Source: Planctomycetota bacterium
GTDB taxonomy: Bacteria > Planctomycetota > Phycisphaerae > WQYP01 > JAJZKY01
Assembly (NCBI GenBank): GCA_021803885.1
Contig: JAJZKY010000006.1
Location: 1-23,832 of the forward strand
DNA length: 23,832 bases
Direction: 5' to 3'
The position numbers and the translations under genes are program-made. Shown here piece by piece: positions 8,606 through 16,189 of the stretch (position 1 is its first letter; each line of letters begins with the position of its first letter). A model generated the notes under the pieces. The model was not told the DNA's origin, ran no database searches, and was given only the letters and a program-made list of their open reading frames with translations.

Positions 8606-8751
8606 TCGGTTGGATAAACCCACCGGCTCGCATTTTCCTCATCTCTTCTCCTAAATGCTAAATGCTACTCCTGCATTCTATTCATTACTCATTACTCATT
8701 ACTCATTGGTATTTTGTATTATCGCGGTTATGGTCCCGTGAATGGTTACGA
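8606..8751 (+). repeat. Dispersed intergenic repeat, copy 2
   Basis: Same order of parts as copy 1 but on the plus strand: a decayed hairpin (8606-8626, arms TCGGTTGG and CCCACCGG), CTCGCATTTTCC, TAAATGCTAAATGCTACTCC, tandem CATTACT heptamers (about 8683-8706), and TATGGTCCCGTGAATGGTTAC at 8730-8750. Over most of its length it can be aligned by eye with the reverse complement of 1969-2126. A possible upstream start (8742) for the lipoprotein gene lies inside this repeat and should not be used. Confidence 0.8.
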
Positions 8752-8828
8752 TGGGCTTGTACCCCTTAACAGGGTGGCAGACGGTATTGGCAGTTTCGCG
8801 TTGGCCCAACAGCGATTATGCTACTGAT

Positions 8829-9455
8829 ATGAAACACCGCAACGTCATGGTTTTGCTTCTCGTATTAATGGCACTTGAACTGACCGGATGTAAATCTTTT
8901 GGTCCTATGCGCATTAAGCCGGTAAGTACCACCACAGGTGCCACTTTATATCCGGGTTTTACCAGGGGTTATTACCGTATGAGCCGGGACTTGGTATTTC
9001 ATTTTATTCTCTTTTCCACGACGCGCACCGCCACCGGCGGCAGTGTGCAGCAAGTCATGATTTTGCGGGTATTTTGGAAGCCCATTCCTGGTGTCACCCC
9101 AATTCTGCACACCGCCATCAACACGACCATCCGGTATTTGATTTTTACGCCGGATGGTTGTGGCATGTACCAGGGAGCGGGTTTTGTCCGATTGCATAAT
9201 GGACGGCACGCACGGGTAATGCACGCGTCACTGGTGGATGGCGACCTGCGCCTGACTGGTGCCAGTGGTTATTTCATCGATGCGCTGGGACCAGCGCGAA
9301 TTACCGGTGATTTTACAGCTTTACGTTCCAAAGAAAAAAATCTTACGCTGACACTGCATATCAAGAGAAAGTTTTTTGCCACTACACTTGCCAACCGGCG
9401 CGAAACTGGGTTCTTGCAAACAGGCGGTACAGCTCCGGCCGTTCGACGGCATTAA
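8829..9455 (+). CDS. Predicted lipoprotein of unknown function
   Basis: 208 residues. I chose the ATG at 8829 because it gives a complete lipoprotein signal: MKHR, the hydrophobic run NVMVLLLVLMALE, and the lipobox LTGC with the lipidated cysteine at residue 21. Longer starts would put 29 residues encoded by repeat-derived DNA in front of the signal. No good ribosome-binding site is visible, which lowers certainty on the exact start. The mature part has beta-rich stretches (HFILFSTTRTATGGSVQQVM, then RLTGASGYFIDAL) and ends in a basic tail. I do not recognise the family. It should be anchored in a membrane facing the periplasm. The next gene starts 72 bp downstream behind a possible promoter, so co-expression with it is uncertain. 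Confidence 0.75.
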   Translation: MKHRNVMVLLLVLMALELTGCKSFGPMRIKPVSTTTGATLYPGFTRGYYRMSRDLVFHFILFSTTRTATGGSVQQVMILRVFWKPIPGVTPILHTAINTTIRYLIFTPDGCGMYQGAGFVRLHNGRHARVMHASLVDGDLRLTGASGYFIDALGPARITGDFTALRSKEKNLTLTLHIKRKFFATTLANRRETGFLQTGGTAPAVRRH

Positions 9456-9462
9456 GTGTCAT

Positions 9463-9490
9463 TCGACAAATTTTATCGATATGATAAGAT
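9463..9490 (+). promoter_or_regulatory. Candidate promoter for the AMIN-like/NfeD cluster
   Basis: TCGACA (9463-9468, five of six bases of the -35 consensus), a 16-bp spacer, and TAAGAT (9485-9490, four of six of the -10 consensus), in an AT-rich gap 37 bp before a start with a good GGAG site. Suggestive only. Confidence 0.35.
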
Positions 9491-9527
9491 TTTATAGTGT
9501 CTGATATGGATATCAGCGGAGTTCATT

Positions 9528-9944
9528 ATGCTCCCAGGGATTCCGGTCCAGACGTTCCCAGTGGCCATGGTTACAACAGGCGGCACGAATTCGCCTGGTG
9601 CCAGTTTCCGTAGGGTTCATTGTCTGGATTGTTTTTGTCCGTTTACCTGGGCAGCACCAAGCCCATTAAAGCCGGAAATCATCACCACTGCCGCAACTGA
9701 TAATGGTTTGGTGACAGTCACACTGAATGGGGTGCGGCCATATATTTTGGCAAAAGCCCCACCATCGTCTCTTGTTTGCATATTAGAGAACTATCCTGGA
9801 ATCGCGGTCTCGCCCTCTATTGCCATCCAAGGAGCCGTTGGTTCAGCATTACCCATGGATGCTCAGGAGACAGATATCGATTTGAATGCCACAATTTCTG
9901 GCCGCACCCCACTGAATGTGCGAACCAGTGCCCCGGTACTGTGA
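9528..9944 (+). CDS. AMIN-like exported protein, N-terminus possibly frameshifted
   Basis: 138 residues from the ATG at 9528, which has GGAG six bases upstream. Residues ~49-138 (LVTVTLNGVRPYILAKAPPS and LVCILENYPGIAV) have the strand pattern of an AMIN domain, a periplasmic module that localises amidases and secretins at the envelope; this resemblance is by eye. The first ~40 residues do not look like a protein N-terminus, yet the +1 frame at 9592-9642 encodes RLVPVSVGFIVWIVFVR, a convincing signal-peptide core. The annotated frame then resumes with TWAAPSPLK, a good signal-peptidase site. So the gene may carry two compensating indels, or sequencing errors. It precedes the nfeD-like gene by 33 bp and may share its transcript. 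Confidence 0.45.
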   Translation: MLPGIPVQTFPVAMVTTGGTNSPGASFRRVHCLDCFCPFTWAAPSPLKPEIITTAATDNGLVTVTLNGVRPYILAKAPPSSLVCILENYPGIAVSPSIAIQGAVGSALPMDAQETDIDLNATISGRTPLNVRTSAPVL

Positions 9945-9977
9945 TGAACGGTATAATTGGAACGTGAGGCGGTCATA

Positions 9978-11639
9978 ATGAGTCATCGTGGAAGCTATAA
10001 GCAACGAAGAAGCTATGCGAAGGGCCATACGGGCCACTTCCACCATTCAGATGTTGGTCTGTATCTACCGCTGTTGTCGGTTTGTAATTGGTTTCTTTGG
10101 ATGTTGCTTCTGGCGGGGGGGGTAACAGGCTTTACTTGTATTACAAAAGGTCAAAGTTTATTGTCGGGGTCAATAGCGGCCCGACCGGTTGAACCCGTCG
10201 CCCATCGTCACGCTGTGGTTATTACACTTACCGGTTCGATTGATCGTATATCCTGGGTTAGCGTACAGCGGCGTATGGCTACAGTGCGTAAAATGAAAAG
10301 TTCTTTGTTAATTTTCAAAATCAATTCGCGCGGTGGTCAATTGTACCCGGCGTTGCAAATCGCCGCACTGATACGCCATGCCGACCTGTCTACTGTCGCC
10401 TGGGTGGACCGGGCGGCCCTGGGACCGGCAGCGGTAATTGCCGCCGCCTGTCAAATGGTCATTATGTCTCGCAATTCCGCCTGGGGCGACGGACAAAACT
10501 TCGCGCTTTCCGGTGCTCATGCCGCGGCAGTGGCTTCGAATCCGATGGCCACAGTATCGTCCGCTGCGCTTAAATCTCTACAGCGGGATCAGGCCTTTCA
10601 TCCAATATTGATTCTCGTGGCCATGCTGGATCCGGCGGTTAAAATTGATGAAGTCCGTAATAAACTGACGGGTGCCACACGCTTTGTAACACCCGCACAA
10701 CGCGCCGCATTAGTGAAGATTCGCACCGTTACTGTACAAAATGAATCCACGCATCCATGGATATATATAAAACGGATAAAGAAAACCGGCAGGTTGCTGA
10801 CTTTAGGCGGGCGGGAGGCGGTACGCACGGGAGCTGCCGTGGTAGTGGTGAAAGATGCGGACAGCATACCGGCATTACTGAATATCATCGGCGGTAAGTT
10901 ACCGGTATTAAGACTGGACCTTCTCGAAAAAGCCTCGCGTTTCTTTTCCGATTTTGAGGTGCGATTTTTTCTATTCGTGATTATGTTGGTGTGCGGGTAC
11001 GTGGAATTCAGCCATCCGGGGCTGCTGATTCCGGCGCTGTTAGGTTTGGTCGCCTTAGGATTATTTCTGGGCGGCCCCATGCTGACTGGTCTGGCGAACT
11101 GGTGGGAGGTGGGCATTATATTTCTCGGTATTGTGATTATCGCTTTTGATTTTGTCCATTTTGGCGGCTTGGGACTGCTGGCGATACCCGGATTTATCCT
11201 GGCGATCATGGGCATGATTGCCTCCTTTGTGCCTATGGGTGTTTCGGCTATAGGCGCGGAACAAGCCTTTCAAACCGGTCTGGGGGTGGTAACTCTGGGC
11301 CTGATTACCGCGGGACTCATTATTGTATTGCTGGTAAAATATCTGCACATCACCCCGGGGTTCCGGAGGCTGCAATTAAAGCCGGCGATGGTGGCAGCGG
11401 CCGGCAGCGCCGGATATGAGGAATCGACGGAGCGGTTGTTTGTTGGTGCGGTGGGGCGGGCTGTTTCTGAACTACGTCCGGCGGGCAAGGCGCGTTTTGA
11501 CACGCAGTTGCTCACGGTGGTTTCGCGGGGAGATTTTATTGCGCCGGGCGTTCCCGTGCAGATTGTTGAAATACGGGAAAATCAGGTCATTGTGCAAAAA
11601 CTCGCGGATGATGTGGAACCGTCCGCTCCGCACCTATAG
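9978..11639 (+). CDS. nfeD: Long NfeD family membrane protein with degenerate ClpP-class protease domain
   Basis: 553 residues from an ATG at 9978 (GAGG upstream; a TTG at 9957 is the alternative). The order is: a basic N-terminus; a membrane segment at ~28-55; a ClpP/crotonase-like domain at ~78-250 with the GG turn in FKINSRGGQLYPALQI; a membrane bundle of four to five segments at ~318-455 (FFLFVIMLVCGYVEF, then GFILAIMGMIASFVPM); and a C-terminal NfeD OB fold at ~487-545 (GAVGRAVSELRPAGKARF). In active relatives the nucleophile lies in an A-x-S-A-G motif. Here the aligned sequence is AALGPAAVI with Gly149 in the Ser position, and I see no clear partner Lys. The protease is therefore probably inactive. 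It is followed 6 bp later by a short NfeD paralogue; the pair usually works in membrane quality control with SPFH/flotillin proteins. Confidence 0.9.
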   Translation: MSHRGSYKQRRSYAKGHTGHFHHSDVGLYLPLLSVCNWFLWMLLLAGGVTGFTCITKGQSLLSGSIAARPVEPVAHRHAVVITLTGSIDRISWVSVQRRMATVRKMKSSLLIFKINSRGGQLYPALQIAALIRHADLSTVAWVDRAALGPAAVIAAACQMVIMSRNSAWGDGQNFALSGAHAAAVASNPMATVSSAALKSLQRDQAFHPILILVAMLDPAVKIDEVRNKLTGATRFVTPAQRAALVKIRTVTVQNESTHPWIYIKRIKKTGRLLTLGGREAVRTGAAVVVVKDADSIPALLNIIGGKLPVLRLDLLEKASRFFSDFEVRFFLFVIMLVCGYVEFSHPGLLIPALLGLVALGLFLGGPMLTGLANWWEVGIIFLGIVIIAFDFVHFGGLGLLAIPGFILAIMGMIASFVPMGVSAIGAEQAFQTGLGVVTLGLITAGLIIVLLVKYLHITPGFRRLQLKPAMVAAAGSAGYEESTERLFVGAVGRAVSELRPAGKARFDTQLLTVVSRGDFIAPGVPVQIVEIRENQVIVQKLADDVEPSAPHL

Positions 11640-11645
11640 GATAGA

Positions 11646-12146
11646 ATGGCGATGAATCTGGATTTATTGGTTGCTACCCTTTTGCTTTTTGTCGGCGCCT
11701 TTATTTGTCTGATGGCGGAACTGGTGGTGCCTGCTCACGGATTCATGGCTGTATTATGCGCGGTATTCGCTCTGGCGGGCGTTATCTTAAGTTTTATGGT
11801 CGGTCCAGCATTTGGCATAATATGCCTGATTGGAGTGCTGGTGTTGACACCTTTTCTGATCACAGCTTTTGTGAAGCTGTATCCGCGCAGTCCAGTTGGA
11901 CGACGGGTTCTTTTACGCGGTCCTAATCCCGGAAATGTTGCCGCAGTTTCCAAACAGCAGCAGATCGAATTGACCTCGCTGATAGGGCAGCGGGGAGTGG
12001 CAATGACAACGTTGCGGCCAGCCGGAACGGGTTTGATTGCGGACCAGCGTATCAGTTGTATCAGTGAAGGACAAATTATCGAAAAAGGTGCGCCTATATG
12101 CGGTGTTGGTGTATCCGGTGGCCAACTGGTGGTGCGGGCGATGTAG
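11646..12146 (+). CDS. Short NfeD-like membrane protein
   Basis: 166 residues, beginning 6 bp after the long NfeD gene, with AGGAT just ahead of the ATG; a second in-frame ATG lies two codons later. Three hydrophobic segments at ~6-28, 31-52 and 56-80 are followed by a soluble domain whose core IGQRGVAMTTLRPAGTGLI and GVSGGQLVVRAM matches the OB-fold part of NfeD proteins. Short NfeD proteins normally accompany a flotillin-like SPFH protein in bacterial membrane microdomains; no SPFH gene follows here. It lacks the protease-like domain of its neighbour, so the tandem probably arose from family expansion and the two may form one membrane complex. Confidence 0.8.
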   Translation: MAMNLDLLVATLLLFVGAFICLMAELVVPAHGFMAVLCAVFALAGVILSFMVGPAFGIICLIGVLVLTPFLITAFVKLYPRSPVGRRVLLRGPNPGNVAAVSKQQQIELTSLIGQRGVAMTTLRPAGTGLIADQRISCISEGQIIEKGAPICGVGVSGGQLVVRAM

Positions 12147-12347
12147 CAGCAGATTGGAACTTAAGAATGCCACACAGATTCATAATTGGTATTATTCAAA
12201 GCATTGCCAACTTTGACGATTCATTACCCGTACCGACATACAATATCAGTCGCTCTGGTGGATACAAATTTACGCCGGCCTTCGGCCGCGACATACGCCG
12301 CGAATGCTTTTTGAGAATGAATTGAATACCATGTAGTTGGAGCTGAT
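12147..12347. other. Gap with a small hairpin, nothing else recognised
   Basis: A GC stem CGGCC-TTC-GGCCG lies at 12276-12288 without a following T run, so it is at best a weak or Rho-assisted terminator for the NfeD genes. No gene is supportable here. Confidence 0.4.
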
Positions 12348-12515
12348 ATGACACACCCGGAAATGCCTGGTAAACCAGTGGCCGGCAAGGTCGCCTGTGG
12401 GCTGATATTGTTTATTTTGCTGCTTTTGGCTTTAGGTGCTATCGGTGTAGTAAATTGGAAGGTTGGTCGGGGTGTTCCGGTACGACATACGCCCATCGTG
12501 GAACCATCTCAGTAG
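12348..12515 (+). CDS. 55-residue single-pass membrane peptide
   Basis: A short open frame with a good ribosome-binding site (GGAG, 7-nt spacer) before the ATG at 12348. The product has a 16-residue polar N-terminus (MTHPEMPGKPVAGKVA), one strongly hydrophobic segment at ~17-36 (CGLILFILLLLALGAIGVV), and a short tail with two arginines. The composition (clean hydrophobic core, flanking Lys and Arg) fits a real small membrane protein. Its last 7 bp overlap the end of the convergent nucleotidyltransferase gene. It lies 201 bp after the short NfeD gene on the same strand, so an association with the NfeD membrane complex is possible but unproven. No family is recognised. Confidence 0.6.
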   Translation: MTHPEMPGKPVAGKVACGLILFILLLLALGAIGVVNWKVGRGVPVRHTPIVEPSQ

Positions 12516-13768
12516 CGTTGCCGGATTAATTTTCTGGCGGCTTCCAGGGCGCTGGCGCGATCGGGAAATTCGTTTTCCAGTTGCCGATCATAAAGCTCTT
12601 CCAGCCAGGTTTTGAAAAGTACACCGGGTTGTGCGCCAAGTAAAATTAAATCATCGCCGGTGACAAAGCGATCTGGAGCCAGCGGCTGGGCTTTCAATTC
12701 ACGGAGACGCTGGGTTAATAAGGTCGCTTGTTCGTCGTCGGCGTGTCCTGTCGCATAAAGTACCAGAAGCTCATCCGACCAGGCGTGCGCCAGCAGGCGT
12801 TTAAAAGCGGCCAATCGCATATTCTGCCAATGTTCCAATAAGGGGAGATTGGTCAGAAGCCATTGTGTATATTGCGTTTCCAGACCGCTCAGCGCCAGAT
12901 TGTTTCGCAGCCGGGGGATGTGATCAATGCTTATCGTTGAATCCTCGTGTAAGGAGGGGGCCAGATCAAGTATCAGTGCGGCCAGCGCTACCGGAAAAGA
13001 GCTTGTTGCAGGTAGAGCAGTTAGCCGCTTTAAGGTATTTGCGGCAGAGTTGGGTTTCAGCGGCCCCGACCAAAAGGAGTTCAACAATCCACTGTCAATA
13101 AGTAAGTTTACTGCGGAATGACGTTGCGAATGAATAAGTATTTTGCGAAATTCCTGGCCGATGCGTTCACGGCTGATGTCCGACAGGTGTGCGGCATTGT
13201 CAGCAATTGCCGCCCACGTTGTGGGTTCAATGGTGAAGCCGAAGCGTGCGGCAAAACGAATCGCCCGCATCATTCGCAAATGATCTTCACGGAATCTCTG
13301 GGCTGGATCGCCGATGGCGCGGAGAATTTTGGCACCTATATCCGCCTGCCCGCCGACGTAATCAATAAGGACCTTCCGGATCGGATCAAAAAACAGGCCG
13401 TTGCAGGTAAAATCCCGCCTCTGGGCATCTTGTTCGGCGGTGGTGAACTCTACACTGTCCGGCCGACGGCCATCGGAATAAACGCCATCGGATCTGAAGG
13501 TGGCGACTTCCATGCTCCGGCCCCGCAGTTTAACCATGACCACGCCGAAGGCTGCTCCGACTTGCGCGCTGCGGGGAAAAAGGCGCAAAACCTGTTCCGG
13601 GCGGGCAGAGGTGGCAATGTCATAATCTTCAGGCGGACTACCCATGATCTGGTCCCGCACACAACCACCGGCAAAAAAAGCTTGAAAACCCGCCGCATGA
13701 AGTTTTTGAACTACTTCTATGGCCCTCTGCCGCGGATCAAATTTTTCTTGTGTTTTATGGTGAACCAT
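12509..13768 (-). CDS. cca: tRNA nucleotidyltransferase / poly(A) polymerase family protein
   Basis: 419 residues from the ATG at 13768 (MVHHKTQ). An in-frame ATG 36 nt upstream gives an unlikely N-terminus; neither has a strong ribosome-binding site. The class II nucleotidyltransferase head is clear: FFAGGCVRD (G34, G35), the catalytic pair D48 and D50 in EDYDIAT, a third carboxylate at E87 in MEVATFR, RRDFTCN at 117-123, and the nucleotide-selecting EDHLRMMRAIRFAARFGF at 161-178. A helical tRNA-binding body follows. These enzymes add or repair the CCA end of tRNA; close relatives make poly(A) tails instead, and the two cannot be separated reliably from sequence alone. The gene stands alone on this strand between the small membrane peptide and an insertion-element remnant. 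Confidence 0.92.
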   Translation of the reverse strand: MVHHKTQEKFDPRQRAIEVVQKLHAAGFQAFFAGGCVRDQIMGSPPEDYDIATSARPEQVLRLFPRSAQVGAAFGVVMVKLRGRSMEVATFRSDGVYSDGRRPDSVEFTTAEQDAQRRDFTCNGLFFDPIRKVLIDYVGGQADIGAKILRAIGDPAQRFREDHLRMMRAIRFAARFGFTIEPTTWAAIADNAAHLSDISRERIGQEFRKILIHSQRHSAVNLLIDSGLLNSFWSGPLKPNSAANTLKRLTALPATSSFPVALAALILDLAPSLHEDSTISIDHIPRLRNNLALSGLETQYTQWLLTNLPLLEHWQNMRLAAFKRLLAHAWSDELLVLYATGHADDEQATLLTQRLRELKAQPLAPDRFVTGDDLILLGAQPGVLFKTWLEELYDRQLENEFPDRASALEAARKLIRQRY

Positions 13769-13816
13769 TGAGATTATTATACTCGCGAAAGCCCGATAGG
13801 GCATCTGGATTCGGAA

Positions 13817-14267
13817 TTAACTTAACTTCCCCCTCGCTGTAATAAAAACCTTGATTTTCAGCCTTTTCACCGTCATATACTTGCTACATTTAGCCCAATG
13901 CCCAGGCCGCCAAAGCTCTGGGCTTCGGATAATTCCAGAGTCTCCAAGTCCACCAACTCCTTGCCCTGTAAGACTTGGGAAATAAGTTCGCGTATAGGAG
14001 GCGGCAGGTGTGTGACATTACAAATGGTGCGTGATCGCGGCCCCTGTGGGGTGCGGAAGGATTGTCGCACGGGAAAAGAGCAGTAGGTAGCCTTGCCGTG
14101 TTTACAGATGGTCTTCTGCATAAACATACGAGCTACATAATACACCACACATCATGTTAAATCAAGCATACCAATAAAATATTAAACCATAATAGTACTT
14201 GCTACATTTTACCTCAAAACCGCGCTTTTTCGGGCTTTTTTGCAAAACCAACGGGAAGTTAAGTTAA
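13817..14267 (-). mobile_element. 451-bp insertion-element remnant with 15-bp terminal inverted repeats
   Basis: The ends are perfect inverted repeats, TTAACTTAACTTCCC at 13817-13831 and GGGAAGTTAAGTTAA at 14253-14267. Inside, a 14-bp word TACTTGCTACATTT occurs twice in direct orientation, at 13878-13891 and 14196-14209, each about 45 bp from an end. Between the two lies a short transposase-like frame on the minus strand. The arrangement suggests an insertion sequence that lost most of its transposase gene, perhaps by recombination near the direct repeats. Repeat copy 3 starts 5 bp beyond the right end. No target-site duplication is obvious. Confidence 0.7.
13873..14148 (-). pseudogene. Truncated transposase N-terminus
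   Basis: About 91 codons. The segment MQKTICKHGKATYCSFPV, then RQSFRTPQGPRSRTICNV, resembles the start of transposases of the IS1634/IS4 type, which open with a short beta-rich region of the form ..YyrlveSyRt.rGprqr.v.. followed by a helical stretch (here IRELISQVLQGKELVDLETL). The catalytic DDE domain that should follow is absent: the frame runs into one of the 14-bp direct repeats and stops (GLNVASI, then TGA). Frame and length show a deletion product, not a functional gene. The family assignment is from pattern memory and is moderate. Confidence 0.5.
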
Positions 14268-14272
14268 CATAT

Positions 14273-14413
14273 CCGGTAGGATAAACTCACCGGCTCGCAT
14301 AACTTACTTTACAAACGGCCCGCAGGCTGGCCAGCTTATCATATAAATCCCGCATTCTACTCATTATTCACTTATATTTTGATTTTTGCGATTAATGGCC
14401 TGTGAACGGCTAC
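14273..14413 (+). repeat. Dispersed intergenic repeat, copy 3 (divergent)
   Basis: Plus-strand copy with a decayed hairpin at 14273-14293 (CCGGTAGG against CTCACCGG), CTCGCAT, then a replaced central block (14301-14350), CGCATTCTACTCATTATTCA, and the terminal GGCCTGTGAACGGCTAC at 14397-14413. Only the two ends and the AT-rich block are shared with copies 1 and 2; the middle differs. It ends 16 bp before the stop codon of the 586-residue gene. Confidence 0.65.
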
Positions 14414-14428
14414 CTTTCCGGCTCCCGG

Positions 14429-16189
14429 TTATCGCACCGTTTGAATTCTCACCACAAGGTCTTTGGCGACGAGCAAATTGATGCCGTTCCATTTCAGGTG
14501 ATAATAAAAGCTCCCCGTCGTATACGTCGTGGCTTCCATTTTGGTCCCGCTTTTCATCTTGAAGACGTAGCTCTTAATGGGGCCTGTCGGTCCCTTCTTC
14601 GCGGGCGAGAAATAATGTGGTGCACGGGCGCAATAAAGAATATGAACCGTATAGATGTTGTCTGGCGGTATTTGTTGTGATGGGATATCTACTGCAGGAA
14701 TATTAGCTAAATATATATATGGGGATGAGGGCGGTTGCAATGGATGGAAATAAACCTGTGATCTCAATTGCGTTCCAGATGGCAATGATAATTGTGGTGT
14801 GGCGCGAGCGATGCTTTGAGATGATATTCCCACCACAATGCCATAAACTGCCCCGCTTTTGGGATGCTGGACTTCCGCAGGCGAAACAATCTCACCATTG
14901 TTTTGTGGGCCACGGAACGCCAGGGCAACTATTCGCAAATCTTTTCTTTGATTACTGTATGCCGCTTTCGTAACCGAGGAGCATTCATCTTTCTCCGCAA
15001 ATAACAGATTTTGATTAACTTGCCATCCCATCGCATGTGGAGACTCGCTTTTCAAAATGTCCAGTTGATATTGGTACTCCGCTTTCCGTCGTAAGCGCGC
15101 TTCTTTGCGTATCAATTTGAAATGTTCGATGATCTGATTGCGGATGCCAAGTTCCAGCAGCCGCTCCTGCCGTAAAAGATTCATCGTCGCCGGAGGGCCA
15201 CCGGCAATATTAGTATTGCCGTTTTTCCCCATTTTCAGGAACGCCACCACACGTTTCCCTATTAATTTTCCGGGATCAGTACGATACCGCTCCAATTCAG
15301 CGGCCAATGATGGAACCGAATACGCCGCCACTGGTTTTTTCGCCATTCTTATAAGCTTCGGCCACTGATCGGTAGGAATTGCACCGCCAATGTTAGTCAT
15401 CGAATTTGCATTACCTGCAGGTACCGCCTGAGCCGCGCCTGGAGAAAATCCCGGCGACTGGTATGTTGGAACAGTTGAATTCAGAATTCCCGGATGTGGT
15501 ACAATATTCTGTGGCCACAATGCCGGCAGATGTGAATTGAGCCTTCCCGGAGCCGGCATCAAGCTCGGTGCCGCCATTGAATCTTGCTGCAATTGTTGCC
15601 GCAATTGCTTCATGGCTGACATATCCGTTACTACAGCCTGTGGGTTGCCCGCTTTCATTGCGGCTGCAATTTGCTGCTTCCACTGGGTAATTGCGGCCTG
15701 ATCTGCCGCCACCACTGCATCATGGCAGGTAAGCTGCGCCTTTTTAACTTGTGCCACGGCTGATACTACCGCTTTATTGCGGGCAAGTTCTATTTTCAAC
15801 ACTGGATTCTGTTGACCGGTGGTATTAGTTGCACTTTGAAAATTGGGTGGAAATGTCGTTAAAGCCTTTTCCTCGGCCAGGCGGGTTTTCACGGTTTTCA
15901 AAAGTTTCTGTGCCGCCACCACCGCATCTGCATTGCCCGCCTTCATTGCGGCAGTGGTGGCCGAATTGAGGGCTGCAATTTCCGCCTTATCCGCAGAGAT
16001 GACCTCTGACCAATCCGCAGTTTCCTGCTGTTGCAGTTTCGCCTGTGCCTTCTGAATGTTTTGGAGGCGGTCAGAGGCAATTTGTTCGGCAGCTGATCGG
16101 GCCAGCGATAGCCAACAGCATAACAAAAGGGTGCTGGAAACCGCGCCTATAAAAAGGGCAATTGTTCCGCTGCGTGATTGATTCGACAT
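14429..16189 (-). CDS. N-terminally anchored protein of unknown function with internal duplication
   Basis: 586 residues from the ATG at 16189 (AAGGA about 13 nt upstream). One hydrophobic segment at ~8-30 serves as a signal anchor; the rest is probably outside the cytoplasm. Residues ~65-104 and ~163-201 are two copies of a helical unit sharing AAMKAGN.x.AVV and ending in KTRL or RQQL, an internal duplication likely to form coiled coil. A Pro/Gly/Asn-rich linker (~204-280) follows, then a charged helix (~340-390, RKEARLRRKAEYQYQLDILK) and a beta-rich C-terminal half ending in FKMKSGTKMEATTYTT, then LLVAKDLVVRIQTV. I do not recognise a family. It lies 315 bp downstream of the GYF protein gene, with a candidate promoter in between, so it may be a separately expressed partner of the GTPase cluster. 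Confidence 0.8.
   Translation of the reverse strand: MSNQSRSGTIALFIGAVSSTLLLCCWLSLARSAAEQIASDRLQNIQKAQAKLQQQETADWSEVISADKAEIAALNSATTAAMKAGNADAVVAAQKLLKTVKTRLAEEKALTTFPPNFQSATNTTGQQNPVLKIELARNKAVVSAVAQVKKAQLTCHDAVVAADQAAITQWKQQIAAAMKAGNPQAVVTDMSAMKQLRQQLQQDSMAAPSLMPAPGRLNSHLPALWPQNIVPHPGILNSTVPTYQSPGFSPGAAQAVPAGNANSMTNIGGAIPTDQWPKLIRMAKKPVAAYSVPSLAAELERYRTDPGKLIGKRVVAFLKMGKNGNTNIAGGPPATMNLLRQERLLELGIRNQIIEHFKLIRKEARLRRKAEYQYQLDILKSESPHAMGWQVNQNLLFAEKDECSSVTKAAYSNQRKDLRIVALAFRGPQNNGEIVSPAEVQHPKSGAVYGIVVGISSQSIARATPQLSLPSGTQLRSQVYFHPLQPPSSPYIYLANIPAVDIPSQQIPPDNIYTVHILYCARAPHYFSPAKKGPTGPIKSYVFKMKSGTKMEATTYTTGSFYYHLKWNGINLLVAKDLVVRIQTVR

Noticed and set aside
8742..8828. N-terminal extension of the lipoprotein gene
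   Set aside because: It starts inside repeat copy 2 and would bury the lipoprotein signal; the ATG at 8829 gives a proper signal and lipobox.
13118..13771. 217-codon open frame on the plus strand
   Set aside because: Antisense to the nucleotidyltransferase gene, which has clear catalytic motifs; this frame has none.
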